A stretch of 64,000 bases of DNA from positions 1 to 64,000 of the forward strand of contig CAZCAC010000015.1 of NCBI GenBank assembly GCA_964496575.1, in the 5' to 3' direction. Under the pieces are notes generated by a model, which searched no databases, was not told the origin of the DNA, and was given only the letters and a program-made list of their open reading frames with translations. This stretch comes from CAZCAC01 sp964496575 (GTDB lineage: Bacteria; Planctomycetota; UBA1135; GCA-002686595). Position 1 is the stretch's first letter. Each line of letters opens with the position of its first letter. This document shows, in pieces, positions 28,916-36,495 of the stretch. The translations under genes and the position numbers were made by a program.

Positions 28916-31260
28916 GCTTGCACCACCTCGATCGCGTTCACCGGACAGGCGACCTTGCACACGTCGCAGCGCGTACAGAGCTCGGTCTCGATCCGGTGTG
29001 GTTCATACGGCGTGAAGGGAATCGCGTCGACCGGGCAGCGCTGCGCGCAGACGGTGCAGCCGATGCACTTGTCGGTCACCGAGTACTCGATCAGCTCCTT
29101 GCACCTGCCCGCGGGACAGCGCCCCTCGAGGTGCGCGAGCCACTCCTCGCGGAAGTGCAGGGTCGTCGAGAGCACGGGGTTGGGCGCCGTCTTGCCGAGC
29201 CCGCAGAGGCTGGTGGTGGAGACCTGGCGCGAGAGCTCCTCGAGGCGCTCGAGGTCCTCGAGCCGGCCCCGCCCCTCGCGGATCCTGTCGACCAGCTCCA
29301 GCATGCGCAGCGTGCCGACGCGGCAGGGCGTGCAGCGGCCGCACGACTGGCTCTGGGTGAACTGGAGGAAGTAACGGGTGACGTCGACCATGCAGTCGGA
29401 CTCGTCGAGTACGACGAAGCCGCCCGAGCCCATCATCGCGCCGACGCCGACCAGCGCGTCGAAGTCGACGGGCGTGTAGGAGAGGGAGGCGGGGACGCAG
29501 CCGCCGGAGGGGCCGCCGATCTGCACCGCCTTGAACGCGCGGCCGTCCTGCATGCCACCACCGATCTCCTCGACCACCTCCCGGATGGTGATCCCCATCG
29601 GCACCTCGATCAGCCCGCCGCGGGCGATGCGCCCGGCGAGGGCGAAGACCTTGGTACCGCTCGAGCTCTCCGTGCCGAGCGCGGCGAACGCTTCGGGGCC
29701 GTGGCGCACGATCCAGGGCAGGAGCGCGAGAGTCTCGACGTTGTTGACCAGCGTCGGCACGCCCTGGTAGCCCTCGACCGCGGGGAACGGCGGGCGGAGG
29801 CGAGGCGTGCCGCGCTTGCCCTCGAGGTTCTTGATCAGCGCGGTCTCCTCGCCGCAGATGAACGCACCGGCGCCGCGCGCGATGACGATGTCGAGCTCGA
29901 TTCCGAGCGTGGCGAAGAGACCTCGCTCCTCGAGCCGCTCGATCGACTCGCCGACCCGCTCGACCGCGAGGGTGTACTCGGCGCGGATGTAGAGGATCCC
30001 CTCGCGCGCGCCGGTGGCGTGGGCGGCGATCGCCATCCCCTCGAGGACGCGGTAGGGCGTCGACTCGAGGATCATCCGGTCCATGAACGCGCCGGGATCG
30101 CCCTCGTCGCCGTTGCAGACGACGACCTTCCGCTCCGATCGCTGGTCGTGGACGATTCGCCACTTCCGCCCGGTGGGGAACCCCGCGCCGCCGCGGCCGC
30201 GCAGGCCGCTCTGCTCGATGGTGCCGATCGTCTCCTCGGGGGAGAGCTCGTCGATGCAGCGGCGCAGCGCGACGAAACCACCGCGCTTCAGGTACTCGTC
30301 GAGGTCGAGCGGATCGAGCTCGCTGCTGAACTCGGTGGCGAGGCGCTGCTGCCGCCCGAGGAAGTCCGCGACGCGGGGTTCGCGCACGTCGAGGGCGTGC
30401 CGCTCGACGCCGGGCCACGCCTCGTCGGTGAGCAGCGCGTCGATCCGTCGCGCGAGGAAGGAGCGGATGCGGCCGAAGAGCCCCGGGCGGGGGAAGTGCC
30501 GGTCGATGATCGCCGAGACGTCGCCCCGGGCGACCTTGGCGTAGAGCTTCGGTTCGGCGCTGGGCTCGACCACCTCGACCAGCGGGGTCTGGTGGCACAT
30601 GCCGACGCAGCCGACGCGCTTGACGGTCGCCCGGGCCTTCGCCCGGTGCAGCGCGCGCTCGACCTCGGCGTGGACCTCGCCGCTGCCGCCGGCGACACAG
30701 CAGGAGCCGAGGCCGACGCGCACCTCGGTGATCTCGCCGTCGTCACCGAGGACGCGCGCGGGCGCCTCGCTCTCCTCGCGCCCGGCGCGCGCCAGATAGT
30801 CGGCGAGCACCGCATCGACGCCGTCGGCGGTGACGTGGCCGTAGGTCGTCTCGCCGATGCGCACCGCGGGTGCCAGGGTGCAGCAGCCGAGGCAGGCGAC
30901 CTTCGACAGCGTGAAGATGCCGTCCGCGTCGGTGTGCTGCCCGGGGGCCAGCTCGAGGTGTCGCGCGAAGGCGTCGGTGATCAGCTCGGCGCCCTTGACG
31001 TGGCAGGCGGTGCCGTGGCAGACGCAGATCCGGTGCTGCCCCGCGGGCTCGGTCTCGAAGCCGTCGAAGAACGACGCGACGCTCACCACCGTGGGCAGCG
31101 TGATCTCCGTCGTCGCGACGATCTGTTCGAGCGCCTCGCGCGGCAGGTAGCCGAAGTGCTCCTGGATCGCGTGCAGGAGCGGCATCAGCGCCTCGGGGCT
31201 CGTGCCACAGGTGGCGACCAGCCGGTCGACGACTTCCTTGTCCTCGAGCTCGACGCTCAC
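28903..31260 (-). CDS. NuoE-NuoF-ferredoxin fusion flavoprotein (HydB/HndC/HoxF-like diaphorase)
   Basis: The protein has 785 residues. The GTG start has AGGAGG upstream and overlaps the previous stop (GTGA). Residues 1-160 are NuoE (2Fe-2S ligands CHGTAC and CLGCC). Residues 175-245 are a second thioredoxin-like 2Fe-2S unit (GSCCVAGG, CVGMC). Residues 260-690 are NuoF, with NAD/FMN motifs GRGGAGFPTGRKW and GDEGDPGAFMDR and the SCGRCTPCR cluster. The last 60 residues carry two 4Fe-4S sites (CIGCTVC, CTRCDVC). This is the layout of HydB/HndC of electron-bifurcating hydrogenases, here with NuoE fused in front. It should exchange electrons among NAD(P)H, flavin and ferredoxin. No hydrogenase is present. 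Confidence 0.9.
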   Translation of the reverse strand: MSVELEDKEVVDRLVATCGTSPEALMPLLHAIQEHFGYLPREALEQIVATTEITLPTVVSVASFFDGFETEPAGQHRICVCHGTACHVKGAELITDAFARHLELAPGQHTDADGIFTLSKVACLGCCTLAPAVRIGETTYGHVTADGVDAVLADYLARAGREESEAPARVLGDDGEITEVRVGLGSCCVAGGSGEVHAEVERALHRAKARATVKRVGCVGMCHQTPLVEVVEPSAEPKLYAKVARGDVSAIIDRHFPRPGLFGRIRSFLARRIDALLTDEAWPGVERHALDVREPRVADFLGRQQRLATEFSSELDPLDLDEYLKRGGFVALRRCIDELSPEETIGTIEQSGLRGRGGAGFPTGRKWRIVHDQRSERKVVVCNGDEGDPGAFMDRMILESTPYRVLEGMAIAAHATGAREGILYIRAEYTLAVERVGESIERLEERGLFATLGIELDIVIARGAGAFICGEETALIKNLEGKRGTPRLRPPFPAVEGYQGVPTLVNNVETLALLPWIVRHGPEAFAALGTESSSGTKVFALAGRIARGGLIEVPMGITIREVVEEIGGGMQDGRAFKAVQIGGPSGGCVPASLSYTPVDFDALVGVGAMMGSGGFVVLDESDCMVDVTRYFLQFTQSQSCGRCTPCRVGTLRMLELVDRIREGRGRLEDLERLEELSRQVSTTSLCGLGKTAPNPVLSTTLHFREEWLAHLEGRCPAGRCKELIEYSVTDKCIGCTVCAQRCPVDAIPFTPYEPHRIETELCTRCDVCKVACPVNAIEVVQACRD

Positions 31261-32948
31261 GGAGTCGCCTCCTGGAAGCAGAAGAGGTGGCGGCGGCCGC
31301 GGACGTAGAGGCGGTCCCCGGCGAAGGCTGGGGAGGTGTCGCAGGGCTCGCCGAGGTGGCCGCTGGCGATCGGCTCGTACTCGCGCCCCGTGCCGATCAC
31401 GAACACCTCGCCGCGGCGGTCGATGAGGTAGATCGCTTCGCCGGCGAGAGCGGGGGAGGCGTAGAAGCTCGTCTCCAGGGCGTGCTCCCAGACGATCTCG
31501 CCGGTCGCGACCTCCAGGCAGGTCGCCGTGCCGTCGGTCGAGAGCATCCAGACCAGCCCGTCATTCGCGAGCAAGCTGCAGACGTCGGGCAGCTCGCCGT
31601 AGACGTCCCAGGCGACGTGCGTCTTGGTCACCTCGCCCTCGCCGTCGGGGCGGATCGCGGCCAGCGGCGAGGCGACGTTGACCACCAGCGCGAGGCCGCT
31701 GTCGAAGGTCGCCGACGGACCGCCGTCGCCGTCGAGGACGTCGGCGCGCCAGATCTCCTCGCCGGTCGAGGGGTCGTAGGCGATCGCCCAGGGGTTGGCG
31801 CAGCAGAAGATCTGCGTCTTGCCTGCAACGGTGATCGGGATCGGCGTCGGCCAGGAGCTCTCGACCTCGCGGCTCGTCCTCCAGATCTCCTCACCAGTTG
31901 CCTGGTCCAGGGCGTACAGCGCGCTGAGCGGCCCGTCACTGCCCCAGGCCTGGTCGATCTGCAGGATCAGCTTCTTCTCGAACAGCATCGGCGACGCGGC
32001 GAGCCCGTACATGTTGTCGGGCAGGCCGAGGTTCCGGCACCACGCCTCCTTGCCGAAGAGATCGAAGCAGACGACGTCGCCGTTGGCGAAGAGCGCCCAG
32101 ACGTGCTCGCCGTCGGTCACCGGGCTCGGCGCGGCGTAGCCGGTCTCCTCCCAGATGTTCTCGGGAATCTCCGAGCTCTCCGGCCCGGCGCTGACCGGTC
32201 TGCGCCAGAGGATCCGGCCCGAGAGCGCGTCGATGCAGTAGACCTCGCGGCTGTTCTCGCTCGCGCCGGTGAGGAAGACGCGGTCATTCCAGATCACCGG
32301 CGAGGAGAGGCCGGGCAGGGGAGTGACCACCTTCCAGCGCAGGTTCTTCTCCTGCCCCTCGCGCGCGTCGATGTCGATCGGGATGGAGGTCTCGGCGGAG
32401 ATGCCCAGCCCGCCGGGGCCGCGGAAGCGCGTCCAGATTCCCTGCGCCGTCTCGACTTCGCCGCCGCCGAGGTTGCGCGAGAGAGGCACGAGGATCGCCG
32501 TCGCGCCGAGGGCGAGGATGAGACCGATCAGCGAGTAGCGTCCCAGCAGCATCGGTGCGCGGTCGGGGTCGTAGGTCGAGCCGCGGTCCTCGAGGACCGG
32601 CCGCGGCCGTCGGGCCAGGGCCGCCCGCCCCGCGAGCGCGAAGACCACGAGGCCGGCGAGCAGGAGCCAGGCGCCCCGTTTCAGACGGTAGTCGAGGACG
32701 AGGAACTGCTCGCGCAGCTCGAGCTCGACGGCGCGGATCTCCTCGACGATCGCCTCGGACTCGCCTTCGCGGTCGAGGTCGGAGCGCAGCGAGACGAGGG
32801 CGGGGTGATCGATCGGGCGCGCCGCGGCCAGCTCCTCGCGCAGCCGGAAGAGCTCGGCGGAGACGAAGAGCGAGAAGCAGAGCGCGACGGTCGCGATCCC
32901 GGCGTAGCAGCGCCGGAGGGTGGGGCTCGTCTCTGCGGACCTCCTCAT
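31257..32948 (-). CDS. Membrane-anchored PQQ-type beta-propeller protein
   Basis: The protein has 563 residues. The ATG overlaps the NapH-like stop (ATGA) with GGAGG upstream; the stop overlaps the NuoEF GTG. Three membrane helices lie near residues 14-32, 91-110 and 137-157, with a short coiled-coil-like stretch between the first two. A propeller of about 380 residues follows (I-W-T-R-F-R-G-P-G-G-L-G-I-S, then seven or so W-containing blades). With three helices the propeller probably faces the periplasm. Its position between the membrane Fe-S protein and the diaphorase argues that it belongs to the same complex. Confidence 0.82.
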   Translation of the reverse strand: MRRSAETSPTLRRCYAGIATVALCFSLFVSAELFRLREELAAARPIDHPALVSLRSDLDREGESEAIVEEIRAVELELREQFLVLDYRLKRGAWLLLAGLVVFALAGRAALARRPRPVLEDRGSTYDPDRAPMLLGRYSLIGLILALGATAILVPLSRNLGGGEVETAQGIWTRFRGPGGLGISAETSIPIDIDAREGQEKNLRWKVVTPLPGLSSPVIWNDRVFLTGASENSREVYCIDALSGRILWRRPVSAGPESSEIPENIWEETGYAAPSPVTDGEHVWALFANGDVVCFDLFGKEAWCRNLGLPDNMYGLAASPMLFEKKLILQIDQAWGSDGPLSALYALDQATGEEIWRTSREVESSWPTPIPITVAGKTQIFCCANPWAIAYDPSTGEEIWRADVLDGDGGPSATFDSGLALVVNVASPLAAIRPDGEGEVTKTHVAWDVYGELPDVCSLLANDGLVWMLSTDGTATCLEVATGEIVWEHALETSFYASPALAGEAIYLIDRRGEVFVIGTGREYEPIASGHLGEPCDTSPAFAGDRLYVRGRRHLFCFQEATP

Positions 32949-34243
32949 CGCTGAACCTCCGGCACCACGCCCGATTGCTTGCGCTCCTCCTCGACGGGGC
33001 ACCACTCGAGGCAGCGCCCGCAGGCGTAGCAGTTCTCGCGATGCGCCTCGAAGTCGATACGCGTGCGGCGGATCGTCTGCCCGATGAGCTTCAGCACGAT
33101 CATCAGCCCCACGAACGCCCCGAGCAGCCAGCCGCCGAGGACGAAGTCGTCGGTGATCCTCTGCGAGCTCGCCATCAGCGCCTCGATCGGCTCGGAGGAG
33201 GCACGGAAGACGTCGCTGGCGTCGGTGGTCTCGCGGACGGTGCCGGACTCCTCCGCCTCGATCTGTACCGCGAGCGCCACGCGCGAGTTGCCCCGGGCGA
33301 GCTCGGAGCCGAGGAGGGAGCCGAACCAGCCCATGAGTCCGATCAGGAGCGGTGCGAGACAGAGGATGCCGACGAGCGCCTTGCGCCCCTGGAACCCTCG
33401 CGCGCGCACCGAGGCGACGTTGGGCTCGGTGATCGCGTCGTAGGGGCAGCTGTCCTCGCAGAGCCGGCAGGCGGCGCACCCCTTCGGCGTGATGGTGAAG
33501 CGCTTCTTCGAGAGCCTCGAGAACCAGCCGAGCAGCACGCCGTAGGGGCAGAGGAAGCGGCAGTACGGTCGGCCGACGAAGATCGCGATCAGGAGCAGCG
33601 AGCCGCCGATCACCATCATGTCCTGCGTCGCACCGAGGCGGAAGAAACCGACGAAGGGGTCGTACTGGCAGATGACGTACCCGCTGCCGGTGGCGACGAA
33701 GAGCACGGCGAGGCCGAGGTAGACGTGCGGCAGGAGCGAGAGGCCGGCGGTCAGCCAGCGGGGTAGCGCGGTCGGCCGCAGGAGGACCAGCTCCTGGATC
33801 GCGCCCAAGGGGCACACCGCCGCGCAGAAGGCACGCCCCCAGAGGAGCGCGGCGATCAGCGGCAGGCTGAAGAAGAGGATCGTCGCCGGGGCGATGACTG
33901 CGGTCGAATCGAAGATCGCCTGGGCGACGTTCTGCGTCGAGCCGACGGGGCAGATGCAGCCTTCGCGGATGAAGCCGAACCAGGCGAGCGAGGCGATGGA
34001 GAGCCACCAGAGGCCGCGGCGGCTGCGCTGCTTGTGGGCGAGGTAGGCGGCGAGGAGGATCGCCACCGCGAGGAGAGAGACCTCCGCGAACGGCGGCAGG
34101 AGCTCGCGGTAGCCGGGCTGGAAGGCCTCCGGCTCGACGTATTCGGGGCCGAGCTCGGGGGGCGGGTACTTGAAGACCTCTCCCTCCTGCGCGCCGGTCG
34201 GCGACAGGATGCGGTACAGGGCGAGGGGGAGGGGGAGGGTCAA
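32945..34243 (-). CDS. NapH/NosR-like polytopic membrane Fe-S protein
   Basis: The family passes electrons between the quinone pool or cytoplasmic donors and periplasmic partners. Several membrane helices carry GCICPVGSTQ, FCAAVCPLGAIQE and YCRFLCPYGVLLG (paired C-x3-C-P motifs), followed by a cytoplasmic-type 4Fe-4S site (GCAACRLCEDSCP), two further helices and a C-terminal site CYACGRCLEWCP. The start is uncertain. The frame is open to a GTG at 34315, but its first codons are CACAGAGG-type repeat DNA with no SD. I take TTG at 34243; an inserted repeat may have replaced the native start. The gene is coupled to the next propeller gene by ATGA. Confidence 0.83.
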   Translation of the reverse strand: MTLPLPLALYRILSPTGAQEGEVFKYPPPELGPEYVEPEAFQPGYRELLPPFAEVSLLAVAILLAAYLAHKQRSRRGLWWLSIASLAWFGFIREGCICPVGSTQNVAQAIFDSTAVIAPATILFFSLPLIAALLWGRAFCAAVCPLGAIQELVLLRPTALPRWLTAGLSLLPHVYLGLAVLFVATGSGYVICQYDPFVGFFRLGATQDMMVIGGSLLLIAIFVGRPYCRFLCPYGVLLGWFSRLSKKRFTITPKGCAACRLCEDSCPYDAITEPNVASVRARGFQGRKALVGILCLAPLLIGLMGWFGSLLGSELARGNSRVALAVQIEAEESGTVRETTDASDVFRASSEPIEALMASSQRITDDFVLGGWLLGAFVGLMIVLKLIGQTIRRTRIDFEAHRENCYACGRCLEWCPVEEERKQSGVVPEVQR

Positions 34244-34270
34244 GGGGTCAGGCGGTCTGTGGGCATGGGG

Positions 34271-34534
34271 AAGGAAGAAGAAGAAACACAGAGGCACAGA
34301 GGCACAGAGCCTCACAGAGCAGCAGAAGAATGGTGAGAAGAAGCAACAGCAGCAGCGGCGACAGAAGCGAGAGTGGAAGCAGCAGAAGCGGCAGAAGGAG
34401 AAGAAGAAGAAAAGATAGAAGGAGGATGAGAATCAGGATGTCCGGCGAAGCCGGAGGTTCTGGTACTCATCCTTCTTCTGCTGCTGCTCTGTGAGGCTCC
34501 GTGCCTCGGTGCCTCTGTGTTTTCCTTCTTCTTC
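34271..34534. repeat. CACAGAGG-type imperfect inverted repeat with purine-rich centre
   Basis: The core arms 34284-34325 and 34481-34522 are 42 bases each and match as reverse complements at 40 positions. Flanking GAAGAAG/CTTCTTC extends the similarity outward. The arms contain tandem copies of GCACAGAG. The 155-base centre is mostly AGAAGCAG-like purine repeats plus a small TCCGGC-GAA-GCCGGA hairpin (34441-34455). Composition is much less GC-rich than the neighbours and the strand is strongly purine-biased. The element abuts the ferredoxin stop codon and runs into the 5' end of the NapH-like frame. I recall similar CACAGAGGCACAGAG repeats from planctomycete and cyanobacterial genomes; no function is known to me. 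Confidence 0.85.
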
Positions 34535-35138
34535 ACCCGAGCCTCCGGAACGGATACGGATCGGCCGCGTCGATCCGCACGAACGCGTCCGCGGGGCAGT
34601 CGATGGCGATCGAGCACTCGTTGCAGTTCACGCAGGTGCCGTCCGGGACGTCCTCGGGTCGCTCGCCCTGCATCGGGTGTCTAACCTGCAGGAAGAGCGA
34701 GCCGTTGCCGGAACCGACGCAGCCCTTGACGCACAGCCCGCAGCCGATGCAGAGGGCCTCGTCGATGTGGTACTCGAAGTAGGGCCCGCCCAGGTAATCG
34801 CGCTCGATCGCGTGCGTGGGGCAGAGCTGGTACTCGACCCCGGCGTGCACCTCGGCGCCGGCGCGCAGGTCGTAGTAGGCGAAACAGAAGTTGCAGCGAC
34901 CGCACATCGGGTAGGTGTGCACCGCCTTGACGGCCGAGGGGGTCAGCACGCAGTTGATCTCGCAGTTGCCGCAGGCGATGCACTTCGCCGGGTCTATCTG
35001 CCAGACGGTTCGTCCCGGCGCGCCGCGCGCGCGGGCGATCAGGCCGGCGGCGCCGAAGCCGAGGCCGATCAGCGCGGCCGTGCGGGTGCCGGTGCGCAGC
35101 AGGTCGCGGCGGGTGAGGGGCTTCTGCTCGTCGCTCAC
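34533..35138 (-). CDS. Tat-exported multi-cluster 4Fe-4S ferredoxin
   Basis: The protein has 201 residues. GTG with GGAGGAG upstream overlaps the preceding stop (GTGA). The Tat signal is TRRDLLRTG followed by a hydrophobic stretch to about residue 40, so it folds with its clusters before export. Cys motifs suggest four 4Fe-4S sites: CIACGNCEINC (about 52), CGRCNFC (77), CIGCGLCVKGC (132) and CVNCNECSIAIDC (170). It resembles NapG/DmsB-type electron-transfer subunits and would accept electrons from the NapH-like membrane protein encoded next. The stop codon lies at the edge of an inverted-repeat element. Confidence 0.88.
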   Translation of the reverse strand: MSDEQKPLTRRDLLRTGTRTAALIGLGFGAAGLIARARGAPGRTVWQIDPAKCIACGNCEINCVLTPSAVKAVHTYPMCGRCNFCFAYYDLRAGAEVHAGVEYQLCPTHAIERDYLGGPYFEYHIDEALCIGCGLCVKGCVGSGNGSLFLQVRHPMQGERPEDVPDGTCVNCNECSIAIDCPADAFVRIDAADPYPFRRLG

Positions 35139-35407
35139 GGTTCGCTCCTCCGGCGATACGGAACCGCGTTCTTCTCCACCACTTTTCCGACGTGTGATCG
35201 CTGCCGGAGGCAGCGATCACACGTCGGAAAAGTGGTGGAGAAGAACGCGGTTCCGTATCGCCTGCACGACGATGCGAGGGGGCAGGGATCGGCGCTGCCG
35301 TTGCGCCACCACAGGAACGCTCCGCCGCCGCCGAGCAGCGTCAGCGAGAACCACCGCGCCGCGCGCACGCCCAGCTCGCGCCGGTCCAGTTTCGTCGTCT
35401 CGTTCAC
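35135..35407 (-). CDS. Small Tat-like Cys-containing protein interrupted in frame by a palindrome
   Basis: The gene has 90 codons. GTG with AAGGAGG upstream overlaps the NHL stop (GTGA) and the stop overlaps the ferredoxin GTG, so both ends are coupled and the gene looks genuine. The N terminus has LDRRELGVRAARWFSL and a Gly-rich hydrophobic segment like a Tat or membrane signal, then GSADPCPLASSC. The next 37 codons are exactly the 111-base perfect palindrome; only RSEP follows. Without it the product would be about 53 residues. Whether the native protein had more Cys residues (a C-x3-C-type ligand set) cannot be told. Confidence 0.6.
   Translation of the reverse strand: MNETTKLDRRELGVRAARWFSLTLLGGGGAFLWWRNGSADPCPLASSCRRYGTAFFSTTFPTCDRCLRQRSHVGKVVEKNAVPYRRRSEP
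35152..35262. repeat. Perfect inverted repeat, 54-bp arms, 3-base loop
   Basis: Left arm 35152-35205 and right arm 35209-35262 are exact reverse complements over all 54 bases, with loop GGA. The total of 111 bases is a multiple of three and lies in frame inside a small coding region. The SD of the downstream ferredoxin gene (GGAGGAG) begins at the palindrome's edge, so the mRNA hairpin would sit against that ribosome-binding site. I see no target-site duplication. It may be a small mobile hairpin element, an RNA-processing or stability element, or an assembly or amplification artefact; perfect arms indicate recent origin or active correction. Confidence 0.95.
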
Positions 35408-36495
35408 CTGCTGTCCTCCTTCGGCGTGAAGGTCCGCACCTGCTTGCGCACGGGATCGAGCACCAGGATCCGGTCCCGCGAGTCGACCGCGACGTCGATC
35501 ACGATCGGCGGCCCACTCTTCGGCTCGTCGAAGGAGCCGGGTCCCGCGACGACCGATTCGAGCTCGCCGTCCTCGCTGTAGACCTTCACCCGCGTCACCC
35601 CGAGCCCCTTCTCGCCGGTCACCCAGCGGCCGTCGGAGAGCTGGGCGATGGCGATCGGGTTGCAGCAGCCGTGGAACTGGTCGATCCGGGTGCCGTTCTC
35701 GCCGAAGGACCTCACGACGTCCCCGTAGGCGTCCCGGACCTGCACCTGGAGGCGGCCCGGGTCGACGGTGACGAGCTCGCCGTCACGCGTGACGGTGAGG
35801 TCCATGGTGCTGGGGACGTTGAATCCCTCGGCGAATACCTTCTGCTTCTGCTCGCGCTCGCTGAAGGGGCCGTCGCCAGACGAGTCAAGAGGACAGCGGA
35901 GCACCTGCCGACCGAGCGCATCGGCGAGGTAGACCGCGTCGTCGAGGATCGTGACCGCTGTGAAACCGACTTCGGCCCTGAACCTCGGATGTCCTGGAAT
36001 GGGCTCGAAACCGAAGAGCGAGAATCCGGTCAATCTGGACTTCTCTGACAAGGCGGCCCGCTCCAGGCGCATTCCCTCGACATCGGTGGCCGTGGCCGAG
36101 ACGATGACTCCATCTCGGCGCACTGCGAGACCGTGGACCTCCTCCTCGCGAAGAACAGTCCGTGCGAGAACGGAGCGCCTTTCGTCGTAGACGACGATCC
36201 GGTCGCCAGCGACGACGATCGAGTCGTCCGGACCCACGGCGATCGCCGTCGGGAAATCCATCGGCACGTCGATCGGCTCGATCACCTCCTCCCAGGCGAT
36301 CAGCTCGGGATCGATCGCGCTCGCCCCGCGCGCCTGCTCGAGGTACCTCGCGCCGGTCCGCGCGTCGCGCTCGCTCCCCGACTCGCGGTTCAGCAGGGTC
36401 ACGATGATCGCGACCACCGCGCCGAGCAGGAGCAGCGCGATCGCCGGGTTGGCGCGCGCGGCGCCGCTTCGCCTGTTCCAGTCGATCTTCCTCAT
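35404..36495 (-). CDS. Membrane-anchored NHL-repeat beta-propeller protein
   Basis: The protein has 363 residues. The ATG overlaps the upstream stop (ATGA) with GGAGG before it. One N-terminal membrane helix (about 16-35) anchors a propeller with NHL-type blades: PTAIAVGPDDSIVVAGD, LAVRRDGVIVSAT, VDSRDRILVLDP. The sequence FHGCCNPIAIAQLSDGRWVT (about 270-289) includes a Cys pair of the kind seen in related proteins of such operons. It probably faces the periplasm and assembles with the Tat ferredoxin encoded just downstream. No enzymatic motif is visible. Confidence 0.8.
   Translation of the reverse strand: MRKIDWNRRSGAARANPAIALLLLGAVVAIIVTLLNRESGSERDARTGARYLEQARGASAIDPELIAWEEVIEPIDVPMDFPTAIAVGPDDSIVVAGDRIVVYDERRSVLARTVLREEEVHGLAVRRDGVIVSATATDVEGMRLERAALSEKSRLTGFSLFGFEPIPGHPRFRAEVGFTAVTILDDAVYLADALGRQVLRCPLDSSGDGPFSEREQKQKVFAEGFNVPSTMDLTVTRDGELVTVDPGRLQVQVRDAYGDVVRSFGENGTRIDQFHGCCNPIAIAQLSDGRWVTGEKGLGVTRVKVYSEDGELESVVAGPGSFDEPKSGPPIVIDVAVDSRDRILVLDPVRKQVRTFTPKEDSR

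Noticed and set aside
27857..31260. Remnant of respiratory complex I (nuo operon)
   Set aside because: The NuoE-NuoF chain carries an extra thioredoxin-like domain and two C-terminal ferredoxin sites as in HydB/HndC, and the genes sit in an intact overlapping operon with NapH-like and propeller genes, so it is not a degraded nuo locus.
28657..31308. Long plus-strand frame opposite the NuoEF fusion
   Set aside because: Antisense to a strongly conserved Fe-S flavoprotein; its translation has no domain or signal peptide and a composition typical of shadow frames.
34170..34418. Short plus-strand frame rich in Lys/Gln (KKKKHRGTEAQ...)
   Set aside because: Made entirely of the purine-rich inverted-repeat element; low complexity, no start signal.
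34271..34534. CRISPR array
   Set aside because: The tandem GCACAGAG units are 7-8 bases with no spacers and form one inverted pair; no cas genes nearby.
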